Assembly (NCBI GenBank): GCA_023376005.1
Contig: CM042176.1
Span: 13,195,694-13,259,693, forward strand
Direction of reading: 5' to 3'
DNA length: 64,000 nt
From: Doryteuthis pealeii
Taxonomy: Eukaryota > Mollusca > Cephalopoda > Myopsida > Loliginidae
A program made the position numbers and the translations under genes. Each line of letters starts with the position of its first letter. Positions within the stretch are counted from its first letter, which is position 1. The notes under the pieces are model-generated. The model did no database searches. It was not told the DNA's origin and saw nothing but the letters and a program-made list of their open reading frames with translations. Below are positions 42,295 to 52,237 of the stretch, piece by piece.

Positions 42295-43120
42295 GATGGG
42301 CAGCACTTGGAGAGTATCAGACGAGGATCAGGCAAAGACGATCAGGCAAAGTCAGATAGGACTAAAAACGTGGATTCTGAGGCTGTGCTCCAAGAGGCAA
42401 ATCCGGATAGTAGCCCTCGGAGAGTATCAGGCGAGTAACTCGGCATCTCACTGTCCAGTACTGTTCATCACATTCCCGACTTCGGCAAAAGCATCCGGAA
42501 CTGCTGAATTGTGCTTCACGTTACAAAATATTGCAAAACTTTTGACTCACACTAGTCATGATGAAAAATCATTTTCCCTTAAAATTTGCAGCCAGGAGTA
42601 GCCCTCGGAGAGTATCAGGCGAAGAGCTCGGCATCTAATTCCAGTGTGGTTCGTCACATTCCCGATTTTGGCAAAAGCACCCGGAACTGCTGAGTTGTGA
42701 TTCACTTTACAATATATTGCAAATCTTTTGAATCTCCAATGCTCTAAGAGGCAAATCGGAATAGTAGCACAGAGAGTATCAGGCGAGGAACTCGGCATCT
42801 CACTATCCAGTGAGGTTCATTACCTTCACGAGTTTAACAAAAGCCTCCGTAACTGCCGAATTATGCTTCACTTTACAAAATATTGCAAAACTCTTGACTC
42901 ACCAATGCTCTAAGAGGCAAATCGGGATAGTAGCACTCAGAGAGTATCAGGCGAGGAACTCGGCATCTCACTATCCAGTGAGGTTCATTACCTTCACGAG
43001 TTTAACAAAAGCCTCCGTAACTGCTGAATTGTGCTTCGCGTTACAAAATATTGCAAAACTTTTGACTCACCCTGGTCATAACGAAAAATCATTTGCCCTA
43101 AAAATTTGCAGCCAGGAGAT
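42295..43120 (+). repeat. Tandem array, about 170-187-bp unit
   Basis: At least four units starting near 42411, 42598, 42765 and 42933 (gagagtatcaggcgaggaactcggcatctcac..), preceded by a partial unit at about 42311. The unit ends in ttgcaaaacttttgactcac. Units 1 and 4 share an extra gatgaaaaatcatttgccc segment. The open frames across it are not consistent between units. Confidence 0.88.
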
Positions 43121-43379
43121 AAAACATTGTATTTCTTTTTCATTTATTTTTGGTTACTGATAACAAAATTTGCCTCTAAAGACAATGATATATTATGTTT
43201 GCTACTGAAGCGGCATTTTTTATTGAAATGCAATAAACTCTTAGTATTTCGTATTGTTATCTAACTCGAACAATTCGGAAGTTTTCATAGTCATTCTTTT
43301 GAATATCTACATAATCTGTTTTTGTCGCTGGTTGCTTAGCAACGACCAGATCATACCATAACCATGTCTGTATTATATT

Positions 43380-43411
<32 letters not shown>
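43121..43411. other. Unassigned AT-rich stretch, (TA)n at end
   Basis: No feature except the (TA)n at 43383-43411 bounding the next element. Confidence 0.5.
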
Positions 43412-43414
<3 letters not shown>

Positions 43415-43762
43415 GAATTAAACAAAAGACACATCTCCTGTTTAACAATTTTATTTTTGATCTTTTCTAATTTTCTGGACAACTTTTTAATGTTTAGGTG
43501 GAATTGGAGGATAAGTCCACCAAAGTTCAGTTCCCGAGTACTTTCGGCACTTCGAAGTGCCATCATCAGGGGTGATGTATTCCTGTTTGATGATGGCACT
43601 TCAAAGTGCCGAAAGTACTCGGGAACTGAACTTTGGTGGACTTATCCACGAATTCCACCCAAACATTAAAAAGTTGGCCAGAAAACTCGAAAAGATCAAA
43701 AATAAAATTGTTAAACAGGAGATGTGCCTTTTGTTTAATTCTACATGTATAAATGAAAGAAT
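43412..43762. mobile_element. Head-to-head Penelope 5' fragments with hammerheads
   Basis: The minus arm (43550-43412) and plus arm (43590-43750) are reverse complements. The plus arm encodes ESTRELNFGGLIHEFHPNI, then KKLARKLEKI, then INERMLPKYTH, and is cut at (CA)n. Each arm starts with the hammerhead block. The arms meet at ggggtgatgtattcctg. The opposed open frames on both strands (43351-43862) are this one sequence read twice. Confidence 0.7.
43533..43572 (-). ncRNA. Hammerhead-like fold, 3-bp stem I
   Basis: Minus strand: ccc (43572-43570), CTGATGA (43569-43563), T, stem II ggcacttcgaagtgcc, GAAA (43545-43542), agtact (self-complementary), cleavage base C (43536), ggg (43535-43533). 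There is one extra T between core and stem II, shared with other copies of this subfamily. The plus-arm partner at 43587 has TTGATGA and no ccc, so it is probably dead. Confidence 0.6.
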
Positions 43763-43773
43763 GCTGCCCAAAT

Positions 43774-43781
<8 letters not shown>

Positions 43782-43846
<65 letters not shown>
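43782..43846. repeat. (CA)n(TA)n microsatellite
   Basis: Right border of the Penelope fragment. 43847-44089 has no feature apart from a diverged copy of the gcgctagtgaaaaagg segment (43939). Confidence 0.97.
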
Positions 43847-43848
<2 letters not shown>

Positions 43849-44089
43849 AGTTACTCAATTAAATAAGGTATTTTTCCAAATATTAAAATGGATCTTTTTT
43901 CAAACCTAACTCAATCCCACCAAAACAATTTCCTTGGTCTAGCGCTAGTGAAAAAGGTGATAGACTCCTTCGCTGTCTGACTGATACTGACTTAAGGTCA
44001 CCCCAACGACTATACTTTACTTACATATATATATACCTCCCACTACCAATTGTTATTACCTCCCACTTCTAATTTCTTGCTACTACTCG

Positions 44090-44292
44090 TTCTCGTTAAA
44101 AACGAGACACGAAACCATACCATCGTTTCCTACGATGGCAAACTGTATTGCCGAAAGCGCTTGTATCGAAACCTTTGGTGGACTGTTATACCAGTTACAC
44201 CCCGACACCAAAAAGATGGCCCGAAAATTAGAAAGGTTCAACCAAAAACTTGTCCGACAAGAACTCTCTGTACAGTTCAACAAAACTTGTAT
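44090..44292 (+). mobile_element. Penelope 5' fragment, single arm
   Basis: In one frame it gives ESACIETFGGLLYQLHPDTK, then KKMARKLERFNQKLVRQELS, then FNKTCIYN, cut at (TA)n. Upstream (44128-44155) ctacgatggcaaactgtattgccgaaagcgct aligns with the hammerhead block. The stem is ggcaa/ttgcc where the sister copies have ggcac/gtgcc, a compensated change. Confidence 0.65.
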
Positions 44293-44304
44293 ATATAATA
44301 TATA

Positions 44305-44338
<34 letters not shown>

Positions 44339-44343
44339 ATGTG

Positions 44344-44643
44344 TGTGTGTGTGTGTGTTTGGGCAGCATTCTTTTATGTAGAATTGAACAAAAAGACACG
44401 TCTCCTGTTTAACAATTTTATTAACGATCTTTTTGAGATTTCTGGCCAACTTTTTTACATATGGAACACAAACACATCACCCCTGATGATGGCACTTCGA
44501 AGTGCCGAAAGTACTTGGGATAAAAACTTCGGTGGACTAATCCACGGATTCCATCCAAATGTTAAAAAAAAGTTGGACAGAAGGCTCGAAAAGATCATAA
44601 ATAAAATTGTTAAACAGGATACGTGTCTTTTGTTTAATTCTGC

Positions 44644-44650
<7 letters not shown>
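44344..44650. mobile_element. Head-to-head Penelope 5' fragments, asymmetric
   Basis: The minus arm (44460-44350) is short. The plus arm (44470-44645) gives LRSAESTWDKNFGGLIHGFH, then RRLEKIINKIVKQDTCLLFN. The arms begin ttgggcagcattc, the same truncation point as the other copies. Bordered by (TA)n(TG)n at 44303-44360 and (TA)n at 44645-44686. Confidence 0.65.
44480..44519 (+). ncRNA. Hammerhead-like fold, 3-bp stem I
   Basis: Ccc (44480-44482), CTGATGA (44483-44489), T, stem II ggcacttcgaagtgcc (44491-44506), GAAA (44507-44510), agtact (44510-44515), cleavage base T (44516), ggg (44517-44519). Same layout as the minus copy at 43533-43572. Confidence 0.6.
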
Positions 44651-44686
<36 letters not shown>

Positions 44687-44689
<3 letters not shown>

Positions 44690-44789
44690 GTAAAATGAAT
44701 ATGAATCTGACAGTATGTATAGAAAGCTTTTAGAAATAATATCTTGTTTTTTCTAAAAACTTTATATATATATATATATATATATATTT
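44687..44789. repeat. Short spacer and (TA)n microsatellites
   Basis: (TA)n ends at 44686 and restarts at 44764-44789, the left border of the Penelope copy. Confidence 0.8.
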
Positions 44790-44827
44790 ATTTATTTTAC
44801 AATGTATTCATAGATCAATGTTCATTA

Positions 44828-44870
44828 TCAGCGACCGCGGTTTCATGCTAAATAGCAATCATCAGGTTGA
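44828..44870 (-). ncRNA. Hammerhead-like fold, left pLTR
   Basis: Minus strand: tcaac (44870-44866), CTGATGA (44865-44859), stem II ttgctatttagcat, GAAA (44844-44841), accgcggt (44841-44834, self-complementary), cleavage base C (44833), gctga (44832-44828). Stem I pairs four of five. The stem II closing pair is T/T. Confidence 0.62.
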
Positions 44871-45309
44871 GGAGCAAGATCCTATGGTGTTTGTTGGAGT
44901 TCTTTACTCAATGTCACATTTAGGATTGTAAATAACGTCGGTTAGTTTTACGGACGCTGTTATTTTTTTTAAAAAATTGAATTTTTTTGAAGTAATGCCA
45001 ACGAAGTTGCCTCCCTTTATTCGTTAAAAATAGGACTTTTTTTTAACTTTGAAAAAAATAGGGCTTTTTTTTTAAATTTTGAAAAAACGTTTATTTTTAT
45101 TTTTTATTTTTATTTTTAAATTAATTCCGTTTGGCAAAGGATGCATATGTCTTCTTCAAAAACCATTTTAATATATATGGTAGAGTCTTTTAAGTTTTTA
45201 TCCAACATAATATAAAGGTGGATGGTGTTGTTTCTCTGTCGAAAAATCATTTTTTCACTGTTGAAATATTGGATATCATTGCAAATAATTGCTGAATTTA
45301 TTCTCAGGT

Positions 45310-46222
45310 GGATGTTGAGTATCTCCCTCCATGCATTAGGAAGAATTTTCTTTTATGGGGACATTGTTTGAAGATTTCTGATTTTTTATTAAACTCTATT
45401 ATTATTATTGTTATTATTATTAAAAAATCAAGTTTTTTAATATTCTAAATTTTTCGGTAACAATAAGTTGCAGTATCTGGAGCCATTTGTTGTAACATTT
45501 GGGATGATCTAAGATTTTCCACTCTATTTTGTGAGGCATATCTTTTCTTTCAGCTCCCATATCCTTGTTGCAAGGGAAGTTGTTTCTCTTTTATCTTTCT
45601 TTCTGAAAGCTTCCATATGGGCGTAAAATCTTTGCTTGAAGTCACCCTGGGTCATCCCAACATATCTGTCTGTGCTTATAGGGTGATTCGCAACTGTAGT
45701 TTTACCTTAGCCTCATATACTACTGATCTAATGTTACATTTCTGATTTAAAGGGCAGTCTTTTTTTAATTCTACAAGAACATGAAGGGTTTGAGTTTGGT
45801 TTAGATTTTGATGTAATAAGTGATTTCATTGAGAGTCCACATGAGTAGCTAGTTTTTACCGTATTTCTATTAAATATTTATTATATCTATTTTGGGGTGG
45901 GAAGTGTTTATCTATTAAGTCTAAAATTTTTTACCGACATTTGTTTTAACTGTTTTAGAAAAAGGGGCGTAAACCAAATTATCTTTCTTTTTCTGTTTTT
46001 TTGAATTATTATGTTTGGGGATGTTATCTATGTAGTATATCTTTTCTTTGAATCCGCTATTTAGTAATGCTTTATTGTAATATGGGGCGGCCTTTTCAAA
46101 AATATCTTTGTTGGATGATAGTTCTGAGATTCTACGGCTAATGTTAGGGACTAGATTTTTTAAAACTAATGGTGGGTGGTTGGAATTTATATTAATGTAT
46201 TTAAGTTTCTCATTTTGTTTGT
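45310..46222 (-). pseudogene. Penelope-like ORF remnant: linker and GIY-YIG endonuclease
   Basis: Reading on the minus strand through several frameshifts and stops: PNISRRISELSSNKDIFEKA, then YYNKALLNSGFKEKIYY, then YAPFSKTVKTNVGKKF. Next come CPLNQKCNIRSVVYEAKV and DRYVGMTQGDFKQRFYAHME, followed by TSLATRIWELKEK and a late NKKSEIFKQCPHKRKF. That order is the segment after the reverse transcriptase of Penelope-like elements, running into the endonuclease. The CPLN..C knuckle and the Y-V-G-M-T..F-K-x-R-F..H block correspond to the GIY-YIG core with its catalytic arginine. The endonuclease nicks target DNA and so starts reverse transcription of the element. It is inactive here because of at least three frame changes. 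Confidence 0.85.
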
Positions 46223-46350
46223 GGTATTACTTCAAAAAAATTCAAATTAAAAAAAAAATAACAGCGTCCGTAAAACTAACCGACGTTATTTACAATCCTA
46301 AATGTGACATTGAGTAAAGAACTCCAACAAACACCATAGGATCTTGCTCC

Positions 46351-46393
46351 TCAGCCTGGTGATTGCTATTTAGCATGAAACCGCGGTCGCTGA
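46351..46393 (+). ncRNA. Hammerhead-like fold, right pLTR, core mutation
   Basis: Tcagc (46351-46355), CTGGTGA (46356-46362; A6 replaced by G), stem II ttgctatttagcat, GAAA (46377-46380), accgcggt (46380-46387), cleavage base C (46388), gctga (46389-46393). Stem I pairs five of five here, but the core change should abolish cutting. Confidence 0.6.
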
Positions 46394-46521
46394 TAATGAA
46401 CATTGATCTATGAATACATTGTAAAATAAATAAATATTAGCTCTTACAAACTGTGATTGAACACTGTATTTTCTTTGTTTCATCGCAAAAAAAATTTGTT
46501 TTTACATATACCTATATATAT

Positions 46522-46553
<32 letters not shown>

Positions 46554-46671
46554 ATATATATATATATATATAGGGGATACCAGGTAATTTGGTATTGGGA
46601 TGATTTTAACCTTGTCCTTTCGTCAAAGGTCGATCTGATAGCTCAATGTTTAATTTTTAAAAACAGAGATT

Positions 46672-46902
46672 AATTAGTAAAGAGAAAAGCTTAAAAATCG
46701 GGTATTATGTGATTATGGTACCATTTCCACCCATAGGTATCTGAATACACCTATGAGCTTCGTCGGACTGCATTCTTTATTGAATAATAAATTCAATAAA
46801 GAATGCAGTCTAACGAAGCTCATAGGTGTATTCAGATACCTATGGGTGGAAGTGGTACCATAATCACATAATACCCGATTTTTAAGCTTTTCTCTTTACT
46901 AT
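46672..46902. mobile_element. Foldback element with decayed hammerhead blocks
   Basis: Arms of about 112 bp meet at ttcattgaataataaattcaa. In each arm, read outward, the core position holds CCGACGA or CTAACGA, so the ancestor was probably CTGACGA. A 9-bp stem II (ctcataggt/acctatggg), GAAA or GAAG, then self-complementary atggtaccat follow. No good stem I is left. (TA)n flanks both ends (46512-46572, 46900-46920). Confidence 0.7.
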
Positions 46903-46920
46903 ATATATATATATATATAT

Positions 46921-47289
46921 CATCATCATCATTATCATCATGTCGCGCTTTCAGTGCAGATATCCATGACAATCTCTCTCCATCCGTCCCTATCGCTCAT
47001 CATTCTCGGGAGGTCCTCTATGCAGCATCCTGCATCCGCACAGAGCTGATCAATGTATGTTTTTGCTGGTCGGCCCACACTGGCTTGTCCATGTGCTGGC
47101 TTCCACAGGAGGACGTCGCTTATGAGTTCGTCCTTGCTTCTCCAGCAGTGTCCTGCGTGCCTTGTCCGTCAATCCAAAAGTCCAGAGAAGAAATCTTCCT
47201 TACGACACAAGAGTTTTATTTAAAAAAAAAAAACCTGTCGCAGTTTGAGAGCTCAATGTGTGCTCTTAATGTTAGAGTCACAGAGCAAA
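46921..47289. other. Unassigned stretch
   Basis: (CAT)n at 46920-46940. The segment tgtcgcgctttcagtgcagatatccatgac..atccgtccctatcg (46941-46990) partly recurs near 63505 (accatccgtccctatcggcc), probably a LINE or other coding scrap. An A run at 47221. Confidence 0.35.
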
Positions 47290-47365
47290 TATATAAGTAA
47301 AGAAATAATAAAAGACTTAGAGATTTAGCTTTATAGTCTATTTCAGGGAGCTTAGACAAATTGTC

Positions 47366-47415
<50 letters not shown>

Positions 47416-47506
47416 TAAAGAAATAACAAAAGACTTAGAGGATTAGCATTATAGTCTATTTCAGAGAGCTTAGACAAAGTGTCTAACTCTCCCGACTCAT
47501 CAGATG

Positions 47507-47507
<1 letters not shown>
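47290..47507 (-). mobile_element. Direct pair of (TA)n-flanked units, one with hammerhead-like fold
   Basis: Agtaaagaaataa(t/c)aaaagacttagag..gcttagacaaa(t/g)tgtctaa occurs at 47297-47367 and 47414-47487, separated by (TA)n. In the second unit the minus strand reads gcat (47507-47504), CTGATGA (47503-47497) and GTCG plus a 13-bp bulged hairpin. GAAA (47462-47459), atagactat, cleavage base A (47450) and atgc (47449-47446) follow. The four-base insertion before stem II is abnormal. Confidence 0.55.
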
Positions 47508-47557
<50 letters not shown>

Positions 47558-47946
47558 ATATATAATATAAGCTGAGATAGATCTGAACGTAACTCCCATC
47601 GAGGTTTGATTAAACTTTTGTTTGTTTGTTTGTTTGTTTGTTTATTTATGTGAATTTGTAATTTGTAGTTGTAGTCTTCGTAGAAACGAATAAATAAGAG
47701 GCGTTATTTTCGGCACTCTTCGTAAAACACAGCGTCCATCGAAATATGACTAGAAATATTTCTTTTTGTATTCTTTGTCCTTTGTGTTGTTCTCCTTACT
47801 GTTATTGTTGCTGTTACTGTTACTGTTGTTGTTTGTCCTATGAAGTGTGCCTTTTGTAAAGCTGAACAATTTTCGATTCGCCTCTGACAAGCATCCATGA
47901 AGCATCTCTTTCTACCCATCGATCTATTGCATCATTTGATCAATTT
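47508..47946. other. (TA)n and unassigned stretch
   Basis: (TA)n 47508-47566, (TTTG)n at 47620-47642. Further on I see no supported gene. Confidence 0.5.
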
Positions 47947-48189
47947 GTGACCTTAACATTAACACAACAGTTTAGACCCCCAGGGACAACAATACAAAAC
48001 AAAAAAAAACAAAAAACAAAAATAAAAACAAAACAAAAACAAACCAAAGACGACAACAAACAAAGAAAAAGAACTCTTATGTTGATCTTCATAAAACCGT
48101 ATTGTTGGTTTTTACACGGAGTGCGTGATTTCGAGGTGAGGTTTCTTTTTTGATCGACAACGAGGCCATTGTGGTTTATTTTGGCGATG
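47947..48189. other. Unassigned A-rich stretch
   Basis: A-rich (aaaacaaaaac)n-like at 47995-48060; nothing recognised. Confidence 0.4.
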
Positions 48190-48945
48190 AGGAGGAGAAG
48201 GGAAGGAAAGGAGGAGAGTAGAAGAATGAATGAATGAAGAAGAAGAGAAGAAGAAAGAATGAAAGAAGAAGAAGAAAAATGAAATAATAATAATAATGAA
48301 AGAAGAAGACGACGACGACGAAGAAGAAAGAAGAAAAGAAGAAGAAGAAATGAAAGAAAGAAGAGAATGAATGAATGAAAGAAGAAGAAGAATAAGATAC
48401 ATGAATGAAAGAAGAAAGAATGAATGAGAAGAAGAAGAAAGAAGAATGAATGAATGAAAGAAAGAATGAAAGAAGAAGAATGAATGAATGAAAGAAAGAA
48501 AGAAGAATGAATGAAAGAATGAATGAATGAAAGAAGAGAATGAATGAATGAAGAAGAAGAATGAAAAAGAATAAGAAGAATAAGAAGAAGAAGAATGAAT
48601 GAATGAAAGAAGAAGAAAGAAGGAGGAGAAGAAGAAGAAGGAGGAGAGAAGAAGAAGAAGGAGAGAAGAAGAAGAAGAAAGAAGGAGAGAGAAGAAGAAG
48701 AAGAATGAAAGGCGAAGAAGAAGAAGAAAAGAAGAAGAAAAATGAAAGAAGAAGACGAAGAAGAAGAAGAATGAAAGGCGAAGAAGAAGAAGAAAAAGAA
48801 GAATGAAATAAGAAAAGAAGAATGAAAGAAGAAGAAGAATGAATGAAAGAAGAAGAAGAAGAAGAAATGAATGAAAGAAGAAGAAGAAGAAGAATGAATG
48901 AAAGAAGAAGAAGAAGAAGAAGAAGAAGAAGAAGAAGAAGAAGAA
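48190..48945 (+). repeat. Long (AAG/GAAT)n polypurine tract
   Basis: About 755 bp almost free of pyrimidines except isolated T and C, built from GAAGAA and GAATGAAT units. Long serine- or glutamate-rich frames on both strands (47940-49560) are artefacts. The strand asymmetry gives triplex (H-DNA) potential. Confidence 0.96.
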
Positions 48946-49039
48946 GCGACGATGATCCAACTGTGGATGTAATTGTAGTTGTAATTGTTGATCTTTGGCG
49001 ATGAATGCAAAGATGATAATAGCAGGAACTATGACGTCA

Positions 49040-49127
49040 ACGACAAAACGAGGACGCGGACGCGCACACACGCACACACGCTTATGCACGCACGCATGCA
49101 CACACACCACAGACACAAGTACACACG

Positions 49128-49167
<40 letters not shown>

Positions 49168-49471
49168 AACGCACACACAAACGCACAAAAACGTGTACAC
49201 AAACACGAAAACACACACACATACACACAGATAGACACACTCAAACAGCTGAACACACACATACACACACAACACACCCACGAACCACACACACACACAC
49301 ACACACACACAAAAGACACAGAGATAACACATACACATACACGATACAGCCACAAATGCACACGCAAGTACAAACAAAAAAACACTACACAAACACACAA
49401 ACGCACATACTACACACACACAAGATACACATACACCACACAAACGCGTGCACAAACACACACCCAGAATA

Positions 49472-49508
<37 letters not shown>

Positions 49509-49515
49509 TCACACA
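49040..49515 (+). repeat. Long (AC)n imperfect tract
   Basis: About 475 bp of ACAC with scattered G, T and A interruptions, placed about 95 bp after the polypurine tract. The histidine/threonine open frames are artefacts. Confidence 0.96.
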
Positions 49516-50150
49516 AGCATACACGCACACGCCCGCGCACTCACAAAGACAGATTGCCATTTTTCTTTATCTATTCATTATATATCAACACTGAAAAGGG
49601 TTTGGTTTGAAATCCTGTGAAGGGTTAAATTGAACTTAACGTTACCTAAATTGCACCATCGTATGTCATCCCCAAAAGAAAAAAATAATATATACCAAAG
49701 ATCAGGATTAACCACTATCTTTGAAATCTGTGTTACACCTCAAAGATACATGGTTCTCTGGTTCTTCTCGTGTTTTTCTTTAATGACCACAAATGCTTTT
49801 GCAAGCTTGCTGTCTCACAATATTTTTTGTCCCTGCGTAATCCTTTTTACATTTTTCAGGTCAGTTAACTTGAACCAAGTATCTTGAGCGTAACACAGAT
49901 TCTCAAAGATACGTGGTTCTAAGTTAACTGACCTGAAAAAATGTAAAAGTTTTTAAATAAAATAACTGGGGCATTATATCTTTTATTCATTAATATATCA
50001 ACACTGAAAATTTAATTAAATTCGGTTAATTCCCTGATTTTTGGTATTATTTTTTCTTTCAGCAGGGTGACATACAATGGTGGAATTTAGGTCCGTTAAG
50101 TTCGATTTAACCAATTTTTGTTTTCAATATAAAGATTCCTCCACAAAAAT
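49516..50150. other. AT-rich stretch with inverted phrase and dispersed unit
   Basis: Acatttttcaggtcagttaactt (49850) is mirrored by aagttaactgacctgaaaaaatgt (49921). 49945-50050 is the third copy of the unit at 33788 and 34384. Gatac(a/g)tggttct occurs twice. No gene. Confidence 0.55.
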
Positions 50151-50154
50151 CAGC

Positions 50155-50545
50155 CAAGTTGACTGGGGTTTTAGAATACACGGACTGCACCTCAGCAGAG
50201 GGGTAAGACTCCACCAATGGGGCCACCCGTTGGCCGTGGGTAGCGACCCGTAATACTTAAAAACCCGGGTGGCTGTCCTGGTTATTAAACTCTATATGAT
50301 GCTGAAGTTCCAATTCTGGAGCTCTGGGGAGTGTGGAATACCCATTCATCACCATTACTCTCAGGTCCACTCTGGTCCCAAGAGGTTGTACCTGTTACAG
50401 TCCAATCTATGTGTTAAATAGAAAAACATGAGCTAAAAAGTGGGTTTTAAAAAGTTGAGTACCCATCAACAATGAATAAAACAAAACGTCTTCGGCATAA
50501 AATAACCCAACAAGGGTTGATATGCCGTAAAGTCCAACCAATCGC
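50155..50545 (+). mobile_element. SINE copy, plus orientation, second tail subtype
   Basis: Head gttttagaatacacggactgcacctc to tail aacaagggttgatatgccgtaaagtcc. The middle of the body is deleted (acccgggtggctgtcctgg). Confidence 0.75.
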
Positions 50546-50660
50546 TTTTATTCATTATTGTTGGGTATTCAAATAAAAAAAAAACACATTTTAAACATAT
50601 TTTTGATCTATTCAACTCATAGGTAGGACTCTATCAGGCACTACCACTGCAACAACACTG
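50546..50660 (-). mobile_element. SINE tail-side fragment
   Basis: Cattattgttgggtattcaaat to ctatcaggcactaccactgc, minus orientation, cut by the LINE end that follows. Confidence 0.55.
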
Positions 50661-51165
50661 GAATAACAACACCCACAATAAACTCTTCCTAATCAAACCC
50701 ATCTTGGGAGGCTGGAGACCAACTCTTAAGGAAGTCTAGAAATTAACAAGTCATTGTGTCCCGATTATGCATTGGACATACAAGACTATATACTCAAGCA
50801 AGAACAACAACCACAATGTGAAACATGTCAAACACCTTTGACAGTTAAACACTTATTCATGGAATGAAGGTTTTTTGCTCACATCAGAAACCGTTATTTT
50901 AAAGCAAACAATATGAAAGATCTGTTTGAAAATGTCAACATGGAGGATATTCTCTCTTTTTGAGGAAATAAAATTATACCATAGAATATAGACATGAAAC
51001 AAATCGATACCATACAACATGACCCCCAATAATGTTAACACATTGTTAAGACCAATTACTAAAAGTATATATATAAATATACAATATGTATTACATCATA
51101 ACCGGTAGGTATGACATAACCCCGGACGGGTTGATATGCCGTTAAAATCAATAAACAAACAAACA
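50661..51165 (+). pseudogene. LINE 3' end (ORF2 C terminus and tail)
   Basis: Translated in changing frames: HNKLFLIKPILGGWRPTLKE, VSRLCIGHTRLYTQA, then QQPQCETCQTPLTVKHLFME and AHIRNRYFKANNMKDLFENV. The I-GHTRLT-x5..C-x2-C-x3-LTV-x-H motif is the C-terminal cysteine-histidine region of Jockey/I-type LINEs. Stops (tag 50742, tga 50863 and 50961) make it a pseudogene. The 3' UTR ends near 51165 with cataaccccggacgggttgatatgccgttaaaatc and (AAAC)n. That terminal motif is the same as the SINE tail. Confidence 0.78.
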
Positions 51166-51244
51166 TCAGGATCAGGGAGGACTTTGGATTAATTGCAACG
51201 AAAGGTTACTCCGCATACTCCAGAGTTCAAGAATTAGAACCTCA
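51166..51244 (-). mobile_element. SINE body fragment at (GA)n junction
   Basis: Tcaggatcagggaggac to cctcaccactaaatgctga, where the purine tract starts inside the body. Confidence 0.6.
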
Positions 51245-51377
51245 CCACTAAATGCTGAGAGAGACAGAGACAGACAGAGATACACAGAGATAGATAGATA
51301 GATAGATAGATAGAGAGAGAGAAATAGAAGAGAGAGAGAGACAATACAAGAGAGAGAGACAGAGAGAGAGAAGAGAA

Positions 51378-51410
<33 letters not shown>

Positions 51411-51414
51411 CAGA

Positions 51415-51445
<31 letters not shown>

Positions 51446-51487
51446 GAGAGAGAGATGAGGAGACAGAGAGAGAGAGAGAGAGAGAGA

Positions 51488-51565
<78 letters not shown>

Positions 51566-51724
51566 GAGGAGGGAGAGAGAGAGAGAGAGAGAGAAGAGAG
51601 AGAGAGGAGAAGAGAGAGAGAAGAGAGAGAGGAGACAGACAGACAGACAGACACAGAAAATTGGAAAGAAAGAGAAATTGAAAAAGAGAGAGAGAGACAC
51701 ACACACACACACACACACACACAC

Positions 51725-51759
<35 letters not shown>

Positions 51760-51790
51760 AGAGAGAGAGAGAGAGAGAACCCGAGAGATA
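51245..51790 (+). repeat. (GA)n tract inside a SINE
   Basis: About 545 bp of GAGA with GATA and GACA variants, then (CA)n(TA)n at 51698-51757. Low-complexity frames on both strands. Confidence 0.96.
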
Positions 51791-52142
51791 TCACCTGTTA
51801 GAGTCTCATATATAAAGTTAAATAGAAAAACATGAGTTTAAAAAATGTGTTTAAAAAAGTCGAGTACCCATCAAGAATGAATAAAACAAAACGCCCTCTG
51901 CATAGAAATAACCCAACAATGGTTGACATGCCGTAAAATCCAAGCAACAAACCACTTTTATTCATTATTGTTGGGAATTTGATTTTTAAAAAAAAACACA
52001 TCTTAAACACATTTAAAAAAAATCTATTTAACCCATAGATAGGACTCTATTCAGCCACTACCACTCAGGGTCATGGAGTACCTTGGATTAATTGCAATGA
52101 AAGGTACTCCACATTCCCCAGAGCTCAATAATTGGAACCTCA
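51791..52142. mobile_element. Two facing SINE 3' fragments
   Basis: Plus-oriented tail 51791-51945 (gttagagtctcatatataaag.. to gttgacatgccgtaaaatcc) meets a minus-oriented tail and body 51955-52142 that ends at cctcatcactaaatgctga, again at a purine tract. Confidence 0.68.
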
Positions 52143-52191
52143 TCACTAAATGCTGACAGAGACAGAGACAGAGACAGACAGATAGACAGAC

Positions 52192-52237
<46 letters not shown>

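Larger units (their letters stand above)
44790..46440 (-). mobile_element. Penelope-like retroelement, truncated, with inverted pLTR ends
   Basis: About 200-bp ends in inverted orientation (44795-44990 and 46222-46435: tgttcattatcagcgaccgcggtttc..acgtcggttagttttacgg and reverse complement). Each contains a hammerhead block. They enclose a minus-strand coding remnant of linker plus GIY-YIG endonuclease. Reverse transcriptase is missing. (TA)n flanks it on both sides (44764-44789, 46512-46572). Penelope-like elements often have odd inverted or tandem terminal repeats, which fits. Confidence 0.8.

Noticed and set aside
47940..49620. Frames of 356 and 482 codons on the minus strand and 211 on the plus strand
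   Set aside because: They cover (AAG)n and (AC)n tracts and consist of serine/phenylalanine, histidine/threonine or valine/cysteine runs on both strands.
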